A stretch of 64,000 nt of DNA from positions 1 through 64,000 of the forward strand of contig CAKZRQ010000006.1 of NCBI GenBank assembly GCA_937146645.1, given 5' to 3'. The position numbers and the translations under genes are program-made. Under the pieces are notes generated by a model. The model worked only from the letters and a program-made list of their open reading frames with translations, did no database searches and was not told the origin of the DNA. Positions 45,169 to 54,015 of the stretch are shown one piece after another. Positions within the stretch are counted from its first letter, which is position 1, and every line of letters begins with the position of its first letter. The DNA is from an uncultured Cyclobacteriaceae bacterium. Its GTDB lineage: Bacteria; Bacteroidota; Bacteroidia; Cytophagales; Cyclobacteriaceae.

Positions 45169-45183
45169 GGCATTAATCGTTTT

Positions 45184-45236
45184 TGCAATCTGATTGCATG
45201 TTTAGCAAAAGTATAGGGGTGAAGGAATATTTACAA
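45184..45236 (-). promoter_or_regulatory. Promoter and operator of the Fur-family/TonB receptor operon
   Basis: On the minus strand TTG (45234-45236) is 20 nt upstream of TACTTTTG (45206-45213), a perfect TAnnTTTG. Immediately downstream, over the expected start site, lies the palindrome TGCAAT-CTG-ATTGCA (45184-45198), 16 bases before the regulator start codon. A bound Fur-family dimer would block transcription, i.e. autoregulation. The same TGCA-N7-TGCA frame recurs before the lipoprotein gene. Confidence 0.6.
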
Positions 45237-45416
45237 GATATCCTAACCTTTATTTAATCTGAGACCTTAATTTAAATGAGCTCAGTAATCTAATGACTCA
45301 ACCATTAATTCGTTGAAAGGATTTCATTTAAATGTAATTTCTGAATAGCTAGAATTATTTTTATTTCGCTTTTCTAGCATCAAATTGCAAACTCTAGCCA
45401 TTACCCATCACTGAAA

Positions 45417-46631
45417 ATGAAAAGAATTGTAGTAAGTATCCTTGTTTTAGTTGTGGGGATATCATTAGTCTGGTGGACCTATGACTTTTTTTCGTATTCA
45501 AACCTGCCGGAAACTTTATCAGAGAATATAAATGAAGGAGTCTTCGATCAGAACTATGCTGATCAAATACAGAAAGCGAGAGAGCATCTTAAGACCATTC
45601 CGAATAAACTTGAAGTTCCCTCCTTTTCAGTCGCTGTTGGATCCAAAGGGAAAATCATATGGTCCGAGGCCATAGGTTTTCACAATGTGGAAAATGAAAT
45701 TCCTGTCACAACGGAAAGCATTTATAGAATAGGCAGCACATCGAAATCTGTCACCTCTACCCTAGCAGCAAAACTTTACGAAAAAGGAATATTTGATTTG
45801 GATTTAGAAATCACTGACCAGATAGAAAACTATCCAGCTAAGAACTGGCCTTTTACTCCGCGTCAATTGATGAGTCACACTGCTGGTTTTCCCCACTATG
45901 GGGATCTGAAACCTCACGGCCTTTACAGTGTTTCCTGCAATTGTGAATACTATCCAACAGTTACCGAAGCACTGAGTATTTTTAATGATGCAGATTTGCT
46001 CTTCGAACCCGGGACCGATTTTGAGTATTCCTCTCTTGATATGATTCTTCTTAGTGCTCATCTGGAAGACATCGCAAATCAGGATTTTCTCTCACTTCTC
46101 GACGAAGAGGTATTTGCTCCATTGAATATGAGCAATTCCTTTGGTGATCATTCCGATCCCAAACAAGCGGAAGCCATCAAGTTTTATGAGACCAAAAATG
46201 GTAAATACAGACCCTGGAAGACATGGGGTATTTTTCCACATGACATTGATCTCAGTTACAAAGGAGCAGGTGGAGGGATCATGTCCACACCCACTGATTT
46301 GGTTCGTATGGGAAATGCCATCGTATCGGATTCATCCTTTTTGAGAGAAGAAACAAAAGCCATCTTCTTTGAACCTCAGACTCTCAATAATGGGGAGGTG
46401 AATGAGCAGTTATACGCCTTAGGTTGGCGATCCTACAAGGAATATGAAAATGAGAAATTTGATGAAACTGTGTGGATCGTTCATCATGGAGGTGTAAGTA
46501 AAGGCTCTATGAATCTGCTCGTTTTATTCCCAGATGAAGAGCTTGTAATCAATGCTTCGATTAACACCAGGACAGAAGAGTTTTCCTATTTCTGGGAAGA
46601 GGTGATGCAGCTTGCAAGTTTCTTTTTATAG
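45417..46631 (+). CDS. SxxK serine hydrolase (class C beta-lactamase fold)
   Basis: A 404-residue protein with an N-terminal membrane anchor or signal (about 5-25). Motifs: Ser107-x-x-Lys110 (STSK) and Tyr204-Ser-Ser (YSS, where YxN is usual), then HHGG near the C-terminus. It resembles the esterase/DD-peptidase branch of the fold, and the changed third residue of the Tyr motif should be noted. Substrate unknown. Confidence 0.83.
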   Translation: MKRIVVSILVLVVGISLVWWTYDFFSYSNLPETLSENINEGVFDQNYADQIQKAREHLKTIPNKLEVPSFSVAVGSKGKIIWSEAIGFHNVENEIPVTTESIYRIGSTSKSVTSTLAAKLYEKGIFDLDLEITDQIENYPAKNWPFTPRQLMSHTAGFPHYGDLKPHGLYSVSCNCEYYPTVTEALSIFNDADLLFEPGTDFEYSSLDMILLSAHLEDIANQDFLSLLDEEVFAPLNMSNSFGDHSDPKQAEAIKFYETKNGKYRPWKTWGIFPHDIDLSYKGAGGGIMSTPTDLVRMGNAIVSDSSFLREETKAIFFEPQTLNNGEVNEQLYALGWRSYKEYENEKFDETVWIVHHGGVSKGSMNLLVLFPDEELVINASINTRTEEFSYFWEEVMQLASFFL

Positions 46632-46688
46632 AAGCGGTAGTAATTTGTTTGTTTAATTGATCTTCTTACTCCTTCAAATCTCTATTTC

Positions 46689-47060
46689 ATGAAAAAAGCA
46701 CTACCCATCATATTAGGAGTTCTACTCATTTTAGGCGGAATTGCCCATCTGGTGAGCCCTGAAGCCTATGACGCGATGATTCCGGAATTCATCCCGTCAT
46801 TCTTAGCCAATATTCTGGCAGCAATTGCCGAAGTAGTTATCGGAATTTCTTTGATCGTTCCAAAGTATCGATCACTTGGCGGAATCCTATTTATGGCCTT
46901 GATGATCGCTTTTTTACCAATCCATGTCTGGGATCTTTTCAAGGAAACTCCAGCCATCGGGCCGATGCCTGCGCCTGTTATCCGACTTTTAGTGCAATTT
47001 CTTCTGATTTATGCGGGATGGTGGATCTATAAAAAATATAAGACTCCCAAAGCAGAATAA
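46689..47060 (+). CDS. DoxX-like membrane protein
   Basis: A 123-residue protein with four helices and the pattern GGIAHLVSPEAYDAMIPEFIP followed by AEVVIGISLIVP, parallel to the DoxX-like protein at 15234. It sits 57 bases after a serine hydrolase gene with the same orientation. The function is unknown. Confidence 0.8.
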   Translation: MKKALPIILGVLLILGGIAHLVSPEAYDAMIPEFIPSFLANILAAIAEVVIGISLIVPKYRSLGGILFMALMIAFLPIHVWDLFKETPAIGPMPAPVIRLLVQFLLIYAGWWIYKKYKTPKAE

Positions 47061-47085
47061 TCTCATGTTTTTGCATTCATTAATT

Positions 47086-47113
47086 CATAAGCCCTGTTAA
47101 TTCCGGGCTTATG
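47086..47113 (+). terminator. Hairpin after DoxX-like gene, possible terminator
   Basis: CATAAGCCC (47086-47094) and GGGCTTATG (47105-47113) form a 9-bp stem with a 10-base loop, 25 bases after the DoxX-like stop codon. Almost no T-run follows on the plus strand, so it is only a candidate terminator or mRNA 3' stabiliser. Confidence 0.35.
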
Positions 47114-47200
47114 GATTTAAATCATGTTAAGGAGTATTTGGTAATAGAATTTCATTCATTTCCTTCGGAATGAAGACTAACCAACTATTTCTACCCTTAC

Positions 47201-48490
47201 ATGCGATTTTTACTTTTAACGCTCGCTTTTCTCTTCTCTTTTCAGCTGAGTACATCCGATGAAGAAACTCTGAATTGGATTAATGAAAATGCCATTGAAA
47301 TTGAGGATACGGATCCAGACTCTGAATTAGTAGAGTTTGGCAAATCAGCTCCAGAAAAATTCCAAAAAGCAAAGCTGTTTGGCTTTGGCGAAGCCACACA
47401 TAACAGCAAAGAATTTTTTGATCTCAAGGCAAAGTACTTCAAGTATTTGGTGAAGAATCAAGGCGTGAAAACCTTCATTATGGAAGATGCCTATCAAGCC
47501 GAAGAAGGTATCAATGAATGGATTTCTGGTGGCGAGGGTGATATTAAGACCATAGCGAACAATTTTTTAATCGGTTTCTGGTATTCAAAGGAAATCGTCA
47601 ATCTCTTAGCCTGGATGCGAGAATACAATAGCGACAAATCATCTAAAGATCAGATACGGTTTTACGGAATGGATATGCAATATGGGAAGAGGCTGAATGA
47701 AAAGATCCGAAGCTTTGTGAGCGAGAATGGACTGGATGTTAATGAAGATTTGCTCAATGCTGCGGACCAATGCGCAGAGAAAATGATAGACCCCAGCCAA
47801 TCGTCGGGATGGGCAGATTCGAAAGAACCACAATTGCGAAAAATCCAGCAGTCCATAAAGTCCTATGGAGATTCAAATCCTGAAGCTGTGATGGAAACGA
47901 AATCAGCTTTGCGCAGCTTAAACTATCTGATTCAATACACCAAATATGTCCAGGACACAGAAACTGAGCTCAGAGATTCCAGCATGTTCGAAAATGTAAA
48001 ATGGATAGCCCAAAATCATTCAGACAATGGCAAAGCTTTTATCTGGGCGCATAATGAGCACATCAACAAAGCAGAAATGTATTATGTAGGAAGTGGGATC
48101 ATTAACCTTGGAAGCCGGCTGAAGGATTTCTATAAGGATGATTATTACTCCGTGGGTTTTGATTTCGGAGGTGGTGAACTTAGAGGATATGTGCAAGAAA
48201 AGAAAGGGACCGGATCCTGGAAAAACTATTATGTGGAAGAACCCATAAAAAAGACTTACGCAGAAACTCTTTTTGAGGCAGACAAGGAAGTCTTTTTCCT
48301 AGATATGGATCATGCGCTAAATAATGATCCAACTGGCTTTTTCAGTACGAAAAACAGAAACATTCTGGTCGCTGCTGGTGGATATCAGCCAAAACCCCTC
48401 CATAAAGTCATGGTAAACAAGATTTACACCGACTTTTACGATGGTCTGATTTTCATCAAGAAAGTTACCATTCCAGAATTCAGCAATTAA
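47201..48490 (+). CDS. Exported erythromycin-esterase-like protein
   Basis: A 429-residue protein with an N-terminal signal sequence (about 1-17) and the erythromycin esterase superfamily fold: catalytic GEATHN (Glu64 and His67), FIMEDAY (about 92-98), FYGMDMQ and AHNEHIN. Most members of the superfamily are not macrolide esterases, and here the protein appears exported, so the substrate is unknown. Confidence 0.84.
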   Translation: MRFLLLTLAFLFSFQLSTSDEETLNWINENAIEIEDTDPDSELVEFGKSAPEKFQKAKLFGFGEATHNSKEFFDLKAKYFKYLVKNQGVKTFIMEDAYQAEEGINEWISGGEGDIKTIANNFLIGFWYSKEIVNLLAWMREYNSDKSSKDQIRFYGMDMQYGKRLNEKIRSFVSENGLDVNEDLLNAADQCAEKMIDPSQSSGWADSKEPQLRKIQQSIKSYGDSNPEAVMETKSALRSLNYLIQYTKYVQDTETELRDSSMFENVKWIAQNHSDNGKAFIWAHNEHINKAEMYYVGSGIINLGSRLKDFYKDDYYSVGFDFGGGELRGYVQEKKGTGSWKNYYVEEPIKKTYAETLFEADKEVFFLDMDHALNNDPTGFFSTKNRNILVAAGGYQPKPLHKVMVNKIYTDFYDGLIFIKKVTIPEFSN

Positions 48491-48618
48491 TCCGGTAAAG
48501 ATAGGATAGCCTATGACGATGGAATGATTTGATGGGAACGGGAAATAACGAATTAGATTAATTCGTAACTTTTGTCAGGTGCCCTGATTAGTTCTGTTAC
48601 TTTTTCTGATAAAACACT

Positions 48619-49926
48619 ATGAAAAAATCTGTCCTCATCTCTTTTTCCCTTTTCATTTCCCTCTCAGTCTTTGCTCAGGAAAAAACCACCTATCCAGGCG
48701 AATCCTGGGAATACGTGGAGGTAGTCACACCTTGTGATCCTTTCCAGCCTTTGGAAAGCTATGTACGAGATAGTCTGAATACCACAGGTATGATGATTAT
48801 TCAGGATGGAAAAATCGTGTTCGATTTCGGTGATTTGGTGGAGCTAAGCTATTTGGCATCCGCCAGAAAAAGTTTGCTTAGCATTCTATATGGCATTTAT
48901 GAAGATAAAGGATTGATCAATCTGGAAAGCAGTTTAGAGGAATTAGGAATAGATGAAGTGACTCCCTTAACAGATACTGAAAAAGAGGCTACGATAGATC
49001 AGATCATTAATGCCAGATCTGGAATATATCTTCCAGCCGCGAATGCAGGTTCTGGCCCTAACCCTCCTTCCCGAGGTGAGTACAAACCCGGAGAATACTT
49101 TTATTACAATAACTGGGACTTCAATGCAGCAGGTGGAATTTTTGAAAAGTTGGTAGGAAAATCACTATTCAAGGTTTTCGAAGAGGAAATAGCTTTGCCC
49201 ATCGGAATGGAGGATTTTGGCTATGGGAATCAAAGAAAATATGCTAATCCAGAGGTGACCAATTTCCCTGCATATCACTTTTACCTCTCGACCCGAGATA
49301 TGGCAAGAGTGGGATATCTGATGCTAAAAAATGGAAAATGGGAAGACAAGCAAATCATTCCCGAGGATTGGATTAAAAAGTCTACGACCAAAGTGAGTGA
49401 ACCCACTGATTATGGAGACATGCTAACAGGCTATTCGTATATGTGGTGGATTCTTGAGGAATCAAAGCACCGCAACCTAGAAGGAGCTTATACAGCCGCA
49501 GGGGCTTATGGGCAATACATCACTGTTCTGCCTAAATTGAACATGGTCATAGCTCATAAAACCAATGACATTTATGAGCGGTCTACTTCAATTTCAGACT
49601 ATGGAAATTTGATAATGAAGCTTCTGGAGAGTTTAGATAGAGCGCAGAATCCGAACAAAGCCGTTGACTACGGACCATTTCTAGGAGACTATGTGGATAA
49701 TTCAGGTCCTGGCGACGAAATGGAGATTAAGATCTATGAAGAAAATGATCAACTTTTCATCGAAGCTCCAATTTTTCCCGAACCTATGGAATTGACTTTT
49801 TGTGATGAGATCCGTGCCGGATTTATAGGTCCTGAAGGAGATCGCTATCCTCTGCGCTTTGTGATAAATGAAGACGGAAATGTAAATGGTTTTAGTGTTT
49901 TGGGCACCTTCATAACCAAGAGGTAA
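48619..49926 (+). CDS. Exported SxxK serine hydrolase (class C beta-lactamase fold)
   Basis: A 435-residue secreted protein with signal peptide (ending SVFAQ). Ser81-Ala-Arg-Lys84 is the SxxK motif and Tyr163-Asn-Asn165 the YxN motif. The C-terminal tail (about 345-435) is a small beta domain. Its stop overlaps the start of the propeller lipoprotein gene (TAATG), so the two are translationally coupled, an unusual pairing. Substrate unknown. Confidence 0.84.
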   Translation: MKKSVLISFSLFISLSVFAQEKTTYPGESWEYVEVVTPCDPFQPLESYVRDSLNTTGMMIIQDGKIVFDFGDLVELSYLASARKSLLSILYGIYEDKGLINLESSLEELGIDEVTPLTDTEKEATIDQIINARSGIYLPAANAGSGPNPPSRGEYKPGEYFYYNNWDFNAAGGIFEKLVGKSLFKVFEEEIALPIGMEDFGYGNQRKYANPEVTNFPAYHFYLSTRDMARVGYLMLKNGKWEDKQIIPEDWIKKSTTKVSEPTDYGDMLTGYSYMWWILEESKHRNLEGAYTAAGAYGQYITVLPKLNMVIAHKTNDIYERSTSISDYGNLIMKLLESLDRAQNPNKAVDYGPFLGDYVDNSGPGDEMEIKIYEENDQLFIEAPIFPEPMELTFCDEIRAGFIGPEGDRYPLRFVINEDGNVNGFSVLGTFITKR

Positions 49927-50969
49927 TGCATAGGATCCTTACTTTGGTTGGACTCTTTCTTTTAGCAGTTTCGTGTCAAAGCCCTGATAAAGCCGAAAAC
50001 CAATCCATTCACGAAGAGCCAAATCTAGTGATTTATGCTTTGGATTCGGCAGGTGCACCTGCCGCTATCACCAGAATGATCCACGAAGCCAAAAGTGGCA
50101 ACATTTGGTTCACCACATTCGATGGAATCTACAGATATGATGGTGAAAATTATTCCCGAATGCCTGACGAAGTGAGCACAGCCAGATTCTTTTCATTACT
50201 TGAAGATGTTGAGGGAAACCTTTGGTTCGGCTCAATTGGAGATGGAGTTTACAAGTTTGATGGCAAAGACTTTCAGCATATCACTTCAAAGGATGGACTT
50301 TACGGAGATGAAATAACATTCATTTTTCAGGACTCTGAAGGCAAGATTTGGTTCGGAGCCAATGGTGGTTTCAGTAGATATGATGGTCAATGCTTCCAAA
50401 ACTACAAGCTGGAAGCAGGAACAATAGTAGACGTCAGTTCGCTTAGGCCCACCATTATGCAGGCTCCTCCCAAACCAGACAACCAATCTATTAATGAGGT
50501 AAATTCCATTATTGAAGATCGGGATGGCCTTTTTTGGATTGCTACCCGTGGAGGTACCTTCACTTTTGATGGGGATGAATTCAAAAAATTAGAACATGAG
50601 GATGGGCCATTTGCTAACAACAGATGGATTCTGGAAGACAGCCTAGGAGATATTTGGCTAGGAGGACACCATGGATTATGGAGATTTAAGGATGATGCCT
50701 TCACCAAAATCTCTGACAATTTCATTGGGTACATCTTTGAAGACAAAGCAGGAAATATCTGGACCAGTTCGGACTTAAGAAATGGTAATGGCTGGGGACT
50801 TTCCAAAATACCTCAAATGCAGTTGGCTAGTGTAAAACCCGAATTTGAGGTTATTATTTCTGGAGAAGGAATGGTTTTCGGAATAGAAGAATCTTCCGAT
50901 GGTAGTATTTGGTATGGGACCTTGGAGGGCTCGAAAAGACTTCAAGGCCAGATTTTTGGCCGTTATTAA
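49926..50969 (+). CDS. Lipoprotein with two-component-type propeller repeats
   Basis: A 347-residue lipoprotein (lipobox AVSCQSP) made of at least six reg_prop blades: GNIWFTTFDGIYRYDGENY, GNLWFGSIGDGVYKFDGK, GKIWFGANGGFSRYDGQ, DGLFWIATRGGTFTFDGDEF, GDIWLGGHHGLWRFK, SIWYGTLEGSKRL. Unlike hybrid two-component sensors it lacks a Y_Y_Y domain and kinase. It is coupled to the preceding serine hydrolase gene and may be an extracellular binding partner. Function unknown. Confidence 0.8.
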   Translation: MHRILTLVGLFLLAVSCQSPDKAENQSIHEEPNLVIYALDSAGAPAAITRMIHEAKSGNIWFTTFDGIYRYDGENYSRMPDEVSTARFFSLLEDVEGNLWFGSIGDGVYKFDGKDFQHITSKDGLYGDEITFIFQDSEGKIWFGANGGFSRYDGQCFQNYKLEAGTIVDVSSLRPTIMQAPPKPDNQSINEVNSIIEDRDGLFWIATRGGTFTFDGDEFKKLEHEDGPFANNRWILEDSLGDIWLGGHHGLWRFKDDAFTKISDNFIGYIFEDKAGNIWTSSDLRNGNGWGLSKIPQMQLASVKPEFEVIISGEGMVFGIEESSDGSIWYGTLEGSKRLQGQIFGRY

Positions 50970-51051
50970 AAGAATTTTACCGACATCTACGTTTTCCGTA
51001 AGTAGCTTTATACCAATTAATATAAATAGATCAATATCAGCAATTTATGTA

Positions 51052-52095
51052 ATGAGGATACTCTTCTTTATTTTCTTCCTTTTATCATTTTTTCAGTACT
51101 CAATTGCACAGCAAAATGGAAAATCATTTGACTTTGAATTTGAAGGTTATACGCTCAATGGCATCCTAAACCTTCCGGATAATGGCAATCCAAAAGGCTT
51201 GGTAATGATAGTTCATGGTGCCGGCTGCCCAAATTCAGTGGCTACAAATCTTCATGGTGATGTTCGCCAAACTCTTACTGAAGCCGGTTATGCTACCTAC
51301 ATGTATGATAAAATGGGGTGCGGGAAAAGTGAAGGGACTTTTGATTACAATCAACCTGTTGACAATAGTGCCGATGAAGTAATCTCTGCTATCAAAGCTT
51401 TACAGAAAGCAGAAATTCCAGGTTCAAAAAAAATAGGTCTTTGGGGAATCAGCCGAGCAGGATGGATTAACCCAATAGTCATCAATAAATATCAAGACAT
51501 TGCTTTCTGGATTTCGGTCAGTGGAGTAGACGACAAAGAGAATTTCAATTACCTTTTGGGGCAAAACCTTAGAATCCAAGGGTGGCCACAGGATTCGATT
51601 GTCTATGTGGTTAATGAACTAAGAGAAGGAGTCCGGCTTACTCATTCAGGGGCTACTTATGAAGAATATCTAAACGCGACCCAGCAAATACGAAAGAACC
51701 CATTTTTAAATCGATTTAATGGCGGCTCCAAAATCACAGAAGAGGGGTATTACTCTTATCAGAAGGAGTTTATGAAGAAAGAGTTGGATGAAAAAACCGG
51801 GCTTGAGATATATGTTCCTGGCTTTGAAAAGATTCTTTCCAAGGTTGATTGCCCGGTTCTAGCTGTTTTCGGTGAATTGGATATGAATGTGGATTGGAAG
51901 AAAACCAAGGCTCTATATGAAACAACTATAGGAGATAACTCTAAGCTTACCGTTGCCACTTATCCGGACTGTAATCACAATATTTTTAAAGCGAAAACTG
52001 GTGGATTTTATGAGTTTGAGGATAACAACTTGGAACACATCCGATGCGATGGTTATCTGGAAACTTTGAGTCACTGGTTAGCTAATTTGAATTAG
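51052..52095 (+). CDS. Exported alpha/beta hydrolase
   Basis: A 347-residue secreted hydrolase (signal peptide MRILFFIFFLLSFFQYSIAQ). Nucleophile Ser134 in WGISRAG. MIVHGAGCP is the oxyanion strand, and the Asp of GELDMNVDW and a C-terminal His (CNHNIF) complete the triad. The start at 51052 is chosen because the signal peptide starts there; the longer in-frame reading to 50899 overlaps the propeller gene. It resembles the protein at 31163. Confidence 0.83.
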   Translation: MRILFFIFFLLSFFQYSIAQQNGKSFDFEFEGYTLNGILNLPDNGNPKGLVMIVHGAGCPNSVATNLHGDVRQTLTEAGYATYMYDKMGCGKSEGTFDYNQPVDNSADEVISAIKALQKAEIPGSKKIGLWGISRAGWINPIVINKYQDIAFWISVSGVDDKENFNYLLGQNLRIQGWPQDSIVYVVNELREGVRLTHSGATYEEYLNATQQIRKNPFLNRFNGGSKITEEGYYSYQKEFMKKELDEKTGLEIYVPGFEKILSKVDCPVLAVFGELDMNVDWKKTKALYETTIGDNSKLTVATYPDCNHNIFKAKTGGFYEFEDNNLEHIRCDGYLETLSHWLANLN

Positions 52096-52173
52096 GCGTA
52101 AAATTCTACCCGCCACTTTTCCTTTAAGGGAGGGGAATTGGTAAGAACTTATGAATAGAAAGTTATCCTTACG

Positions 52174-53538
52174 TCACCTTCTCATTCTCTGATAAGGAAA
52201 TACCACAGGAGATTCATTTCCATCTTTTCCCACTACCGCTACTCCGAAGTAGTAATTGTCTATCACTATTCCTTCTAATGTATGCTCATTTACTCCGGAG
52301 ACATATACGAAGCTATCCCACGTAGGTGAGGTGGTAAGACGAAAATAGATTTTGTATCCAGCAATATTTGGATCATCCGTAGCATCCCAGGCTAGTGTGG
52401 TAGACGGGCGAACAGCCCCTCCTATCCTCACATTTGTAGGTTTTGGTGGTGCCCAGGCTAGCCCCGCAAGTGAAATGGCATTGACTGAAGTCAACTTTGC
52501 TGCATAAGGAAAATTCACTCCTTCGATTACATCACCATATTCTATCCCATTTTCCACCCGGATATCCTGATGCTGGCGATTGTAATATTCATGAGCTTCC
52601 ATGATCCTAACACCGGCAAAGCCAAGATCATTAAAAGGTCTATGATGGCCTCCCCGGCCAAAGCGATCCAGGCGATAAATCATCATGGGGTTCATCTCAG
52701 GCATATATGTTTTCACTTGCTTATGAATGTATCTCGCAAGCTGCCTGGAAATTCCATCCACCTCTCCGCCGGTAAATCTTCTAGCCCGTCTTTCCCGGTC
52801 TGTTTCATTGGCTGGAATAGGCTCAGAGAATATGCGAAATGTTCGATTATCGATTACCCCATCTACCCCTTCGATATTTCCGATCATGTCGTTGTTTAGG
52901 ATTCCGACTATTTCCCAATCCTGCCTTCTGGAGTATTGAGCGAGGCCTTTACCACCGAATAAACCTTGTTCTTCACCAGATAATCCTGCGAATACAATGC
53001 TGTGCTTGAATTTGTACTTTGATAAGACTCTGGCCGCTTCAATAGTCCCTGCCATTCCCGATGCATTGTCATTCGCTCCTGGAGCATCTATGGTGTAATT
53101 CATGGTATCAGAAGCTCTGGAATCAATATCACCAGACATAATCACATGAGAATTTGGATAGTCAGTTCCTCGTAAAATTGCAACCACATTCACTACGTAG
53201 GCATCTTTCGGAACTCTGGCATTACCTTCTGCCGTCACAAAATCCTTTTGGTAGAATACCTCAAGGCAACCGCCACAATCAGCTGAAATCTTTTCAAATT
53301 CCGCCTTAATCCATCTCCTGGCAGCCCCTATGCCTCGGGTATCTGACAACGTATCCGAAAATGTATTCCGGGTTCCATATCCAGCTAATCTTCGAATATC
53401 AGACTCTATTCTCTCAGCAGAGGTGTTTTCTATGATTTCATAGATTCTGGTATCCACTTGTGGTGGAGCCTGCTGGGCAAAGCTGATTGCGATAAAAAGA
53501 AAAAACAGTGCGGGTGTAAGTAGATGGCGTAATCTCAT
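52174..53538 (-). CDS. Exported M28 family metallopeptidase with fibronectin-like C-terminus
   Basis: A 454-residue secreted peptidase (signal peptide ending ISFAQ). The M28 core has PGANDNASG (153-161), AGLSGEEQGL (with Glu189-Glu190), NNDMIGN (Asp217) and GRGGHHRP (late histidines). The first metal-binding motif usually GHYDS reads GDIDS (136-140), Asp137 replacing His. The same variant is, as I recall, common in Bacteroidota M28 proteins, so it may be a family trait. Residues about 360-454 form a fibronectin-III-like domain. Confidence 0.84.
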   Translation of the reverse strand: MRLRHLLTPALFFLFIAISFAQQAPPQVDTRIYEIIENTSAERIESDIRRLAGYGTRNTFSDTLSDTRGIGAARRWIKAEFEKISADCGGCLEVFYQKDFVTAEGNARVPKDAYVVNVVAILRGTDYPNSHVIMSGDIDSRASDTMNYTIDAPGANDNASGMAGTIEAARVLSKYKFKHSIVFAGLSGEEQGLFGGKGLAQYSRRQDWEIVGILNNDMIGNIEGVDGVIDNRTFRIFSEPIPANETDRERRARRFTGGEVDGISRQLARYIHKQVKTYMPEMNPMMIYRLDRFGRGGHHRPFNDLGFAGVRIMEAHEYYNRQHQDIRVENGIEYGDVIEGVNFPYAAKLTSVNAISLAGLAWAPPKPTNVRIGGAVRPSTTLAWDATDDPNIAGYKIYFRLTTSPTWDSFVYVSGVNEHTLEGIVIDNYYFGVAVVGKDGNESPVVFPYQRMRR

Positions 53539-53710
53539 TGGGTGTAAAATTTGGTTGGGAAGTTAGGAGAAGAATACCTCTCAGAAAAAGAAAAGTTTAT
53601 GAATGGGAACCGAACGTTAAAAAATGATTGAGTATCATTTTAGTGAGGGATCAGGTTGTCGTGTGGGCTTATAATAAAGAAACGGAGAGAATGCGAGGTT
53701 AGAGAATTAA

Positions 53711-53746
53711 CGTCATTCCTGATGAGCCAAGTGAGTTCAGGAATCT
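53711..53746 (+). repeat. 36-bp dispersed repeat, copy 1
   Basis: Starts CGTCATTCCT and ends TTCAGGAATCT. Matches the copy at 53906-53941 at 30 of 36 positions, same orientation. Its ends ATTCCT and AGGAAT are complementary, so it can fold into a hairpin. Such CGTCATTCCT-type intergenic repeats are frequent in bacterial genomes. No gene is seen in the 53539-54015 gap. Confidence 0.6.
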
Positions 53747-53773
53747 CTATTAGTCAATCTTCTAATCTTATTT

Positions 53774-53853
53774 ACCCACCCCTGAAATTCAATAGAACTT
53801 GACTATTCTGGAAACGTATCATTCCCCTCCGAGGAGGGGATTAAGGGGTGGGT
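53774..53853 (+). repeat. 80-bp inverted-repeat element
   Basis: Terminal inverted repeats ACCCACCCCT (53774-53783) and AGGGGTGGGT (53844-53853) enclose 60 bp. Inside sits a palindrome TCCCCTCC-GA-GGAGGGGA (53823-53840). It encodes nothing. It looks like a small MITE-like or palindromic intergenic element; a degenerate relative of its inner half may be at 52110-52139. Confidence 0.6.
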
Positions 53854-53905
53854 CTCATAATAAAAGATTCCGATCCGAGTCTTTGCATTCCTAATGAGAT
53901 TGCTA

Positions 53906-53941
53906 CGTCATTCCTAATAAGCAAAGCGAATTCAGTAATCT
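53906..53941 (+). repeat. 36-bp dispersed repeat, copy 2
   Basis: Second, more diverged copy of the 36-bp repeat at 53711-53746, identical in its first ten bases CGTCATTCCT. Together with the 80-bp element it fills most of the gap 53539-54015, in which I see no gene. Confidence 0.55.
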
Positions 53942-54015
53942 TTTCTACTGACCCTAATTGACAAAAACCAACCTCCTCCCAAACAATTCGTTAATTTTGA
54001 AAATAGAACTCTTTA

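Noticed and set aside
45417..49926. Beta-lactam or macrolide resistance by the SxxK hydrolases and erythromycin-esterase-like protein
   Set aside because: The fold is shared by many esterases and peptidases. The subgroup features (DUF3471-like tail, YSS motif, export) give no support for resistance.
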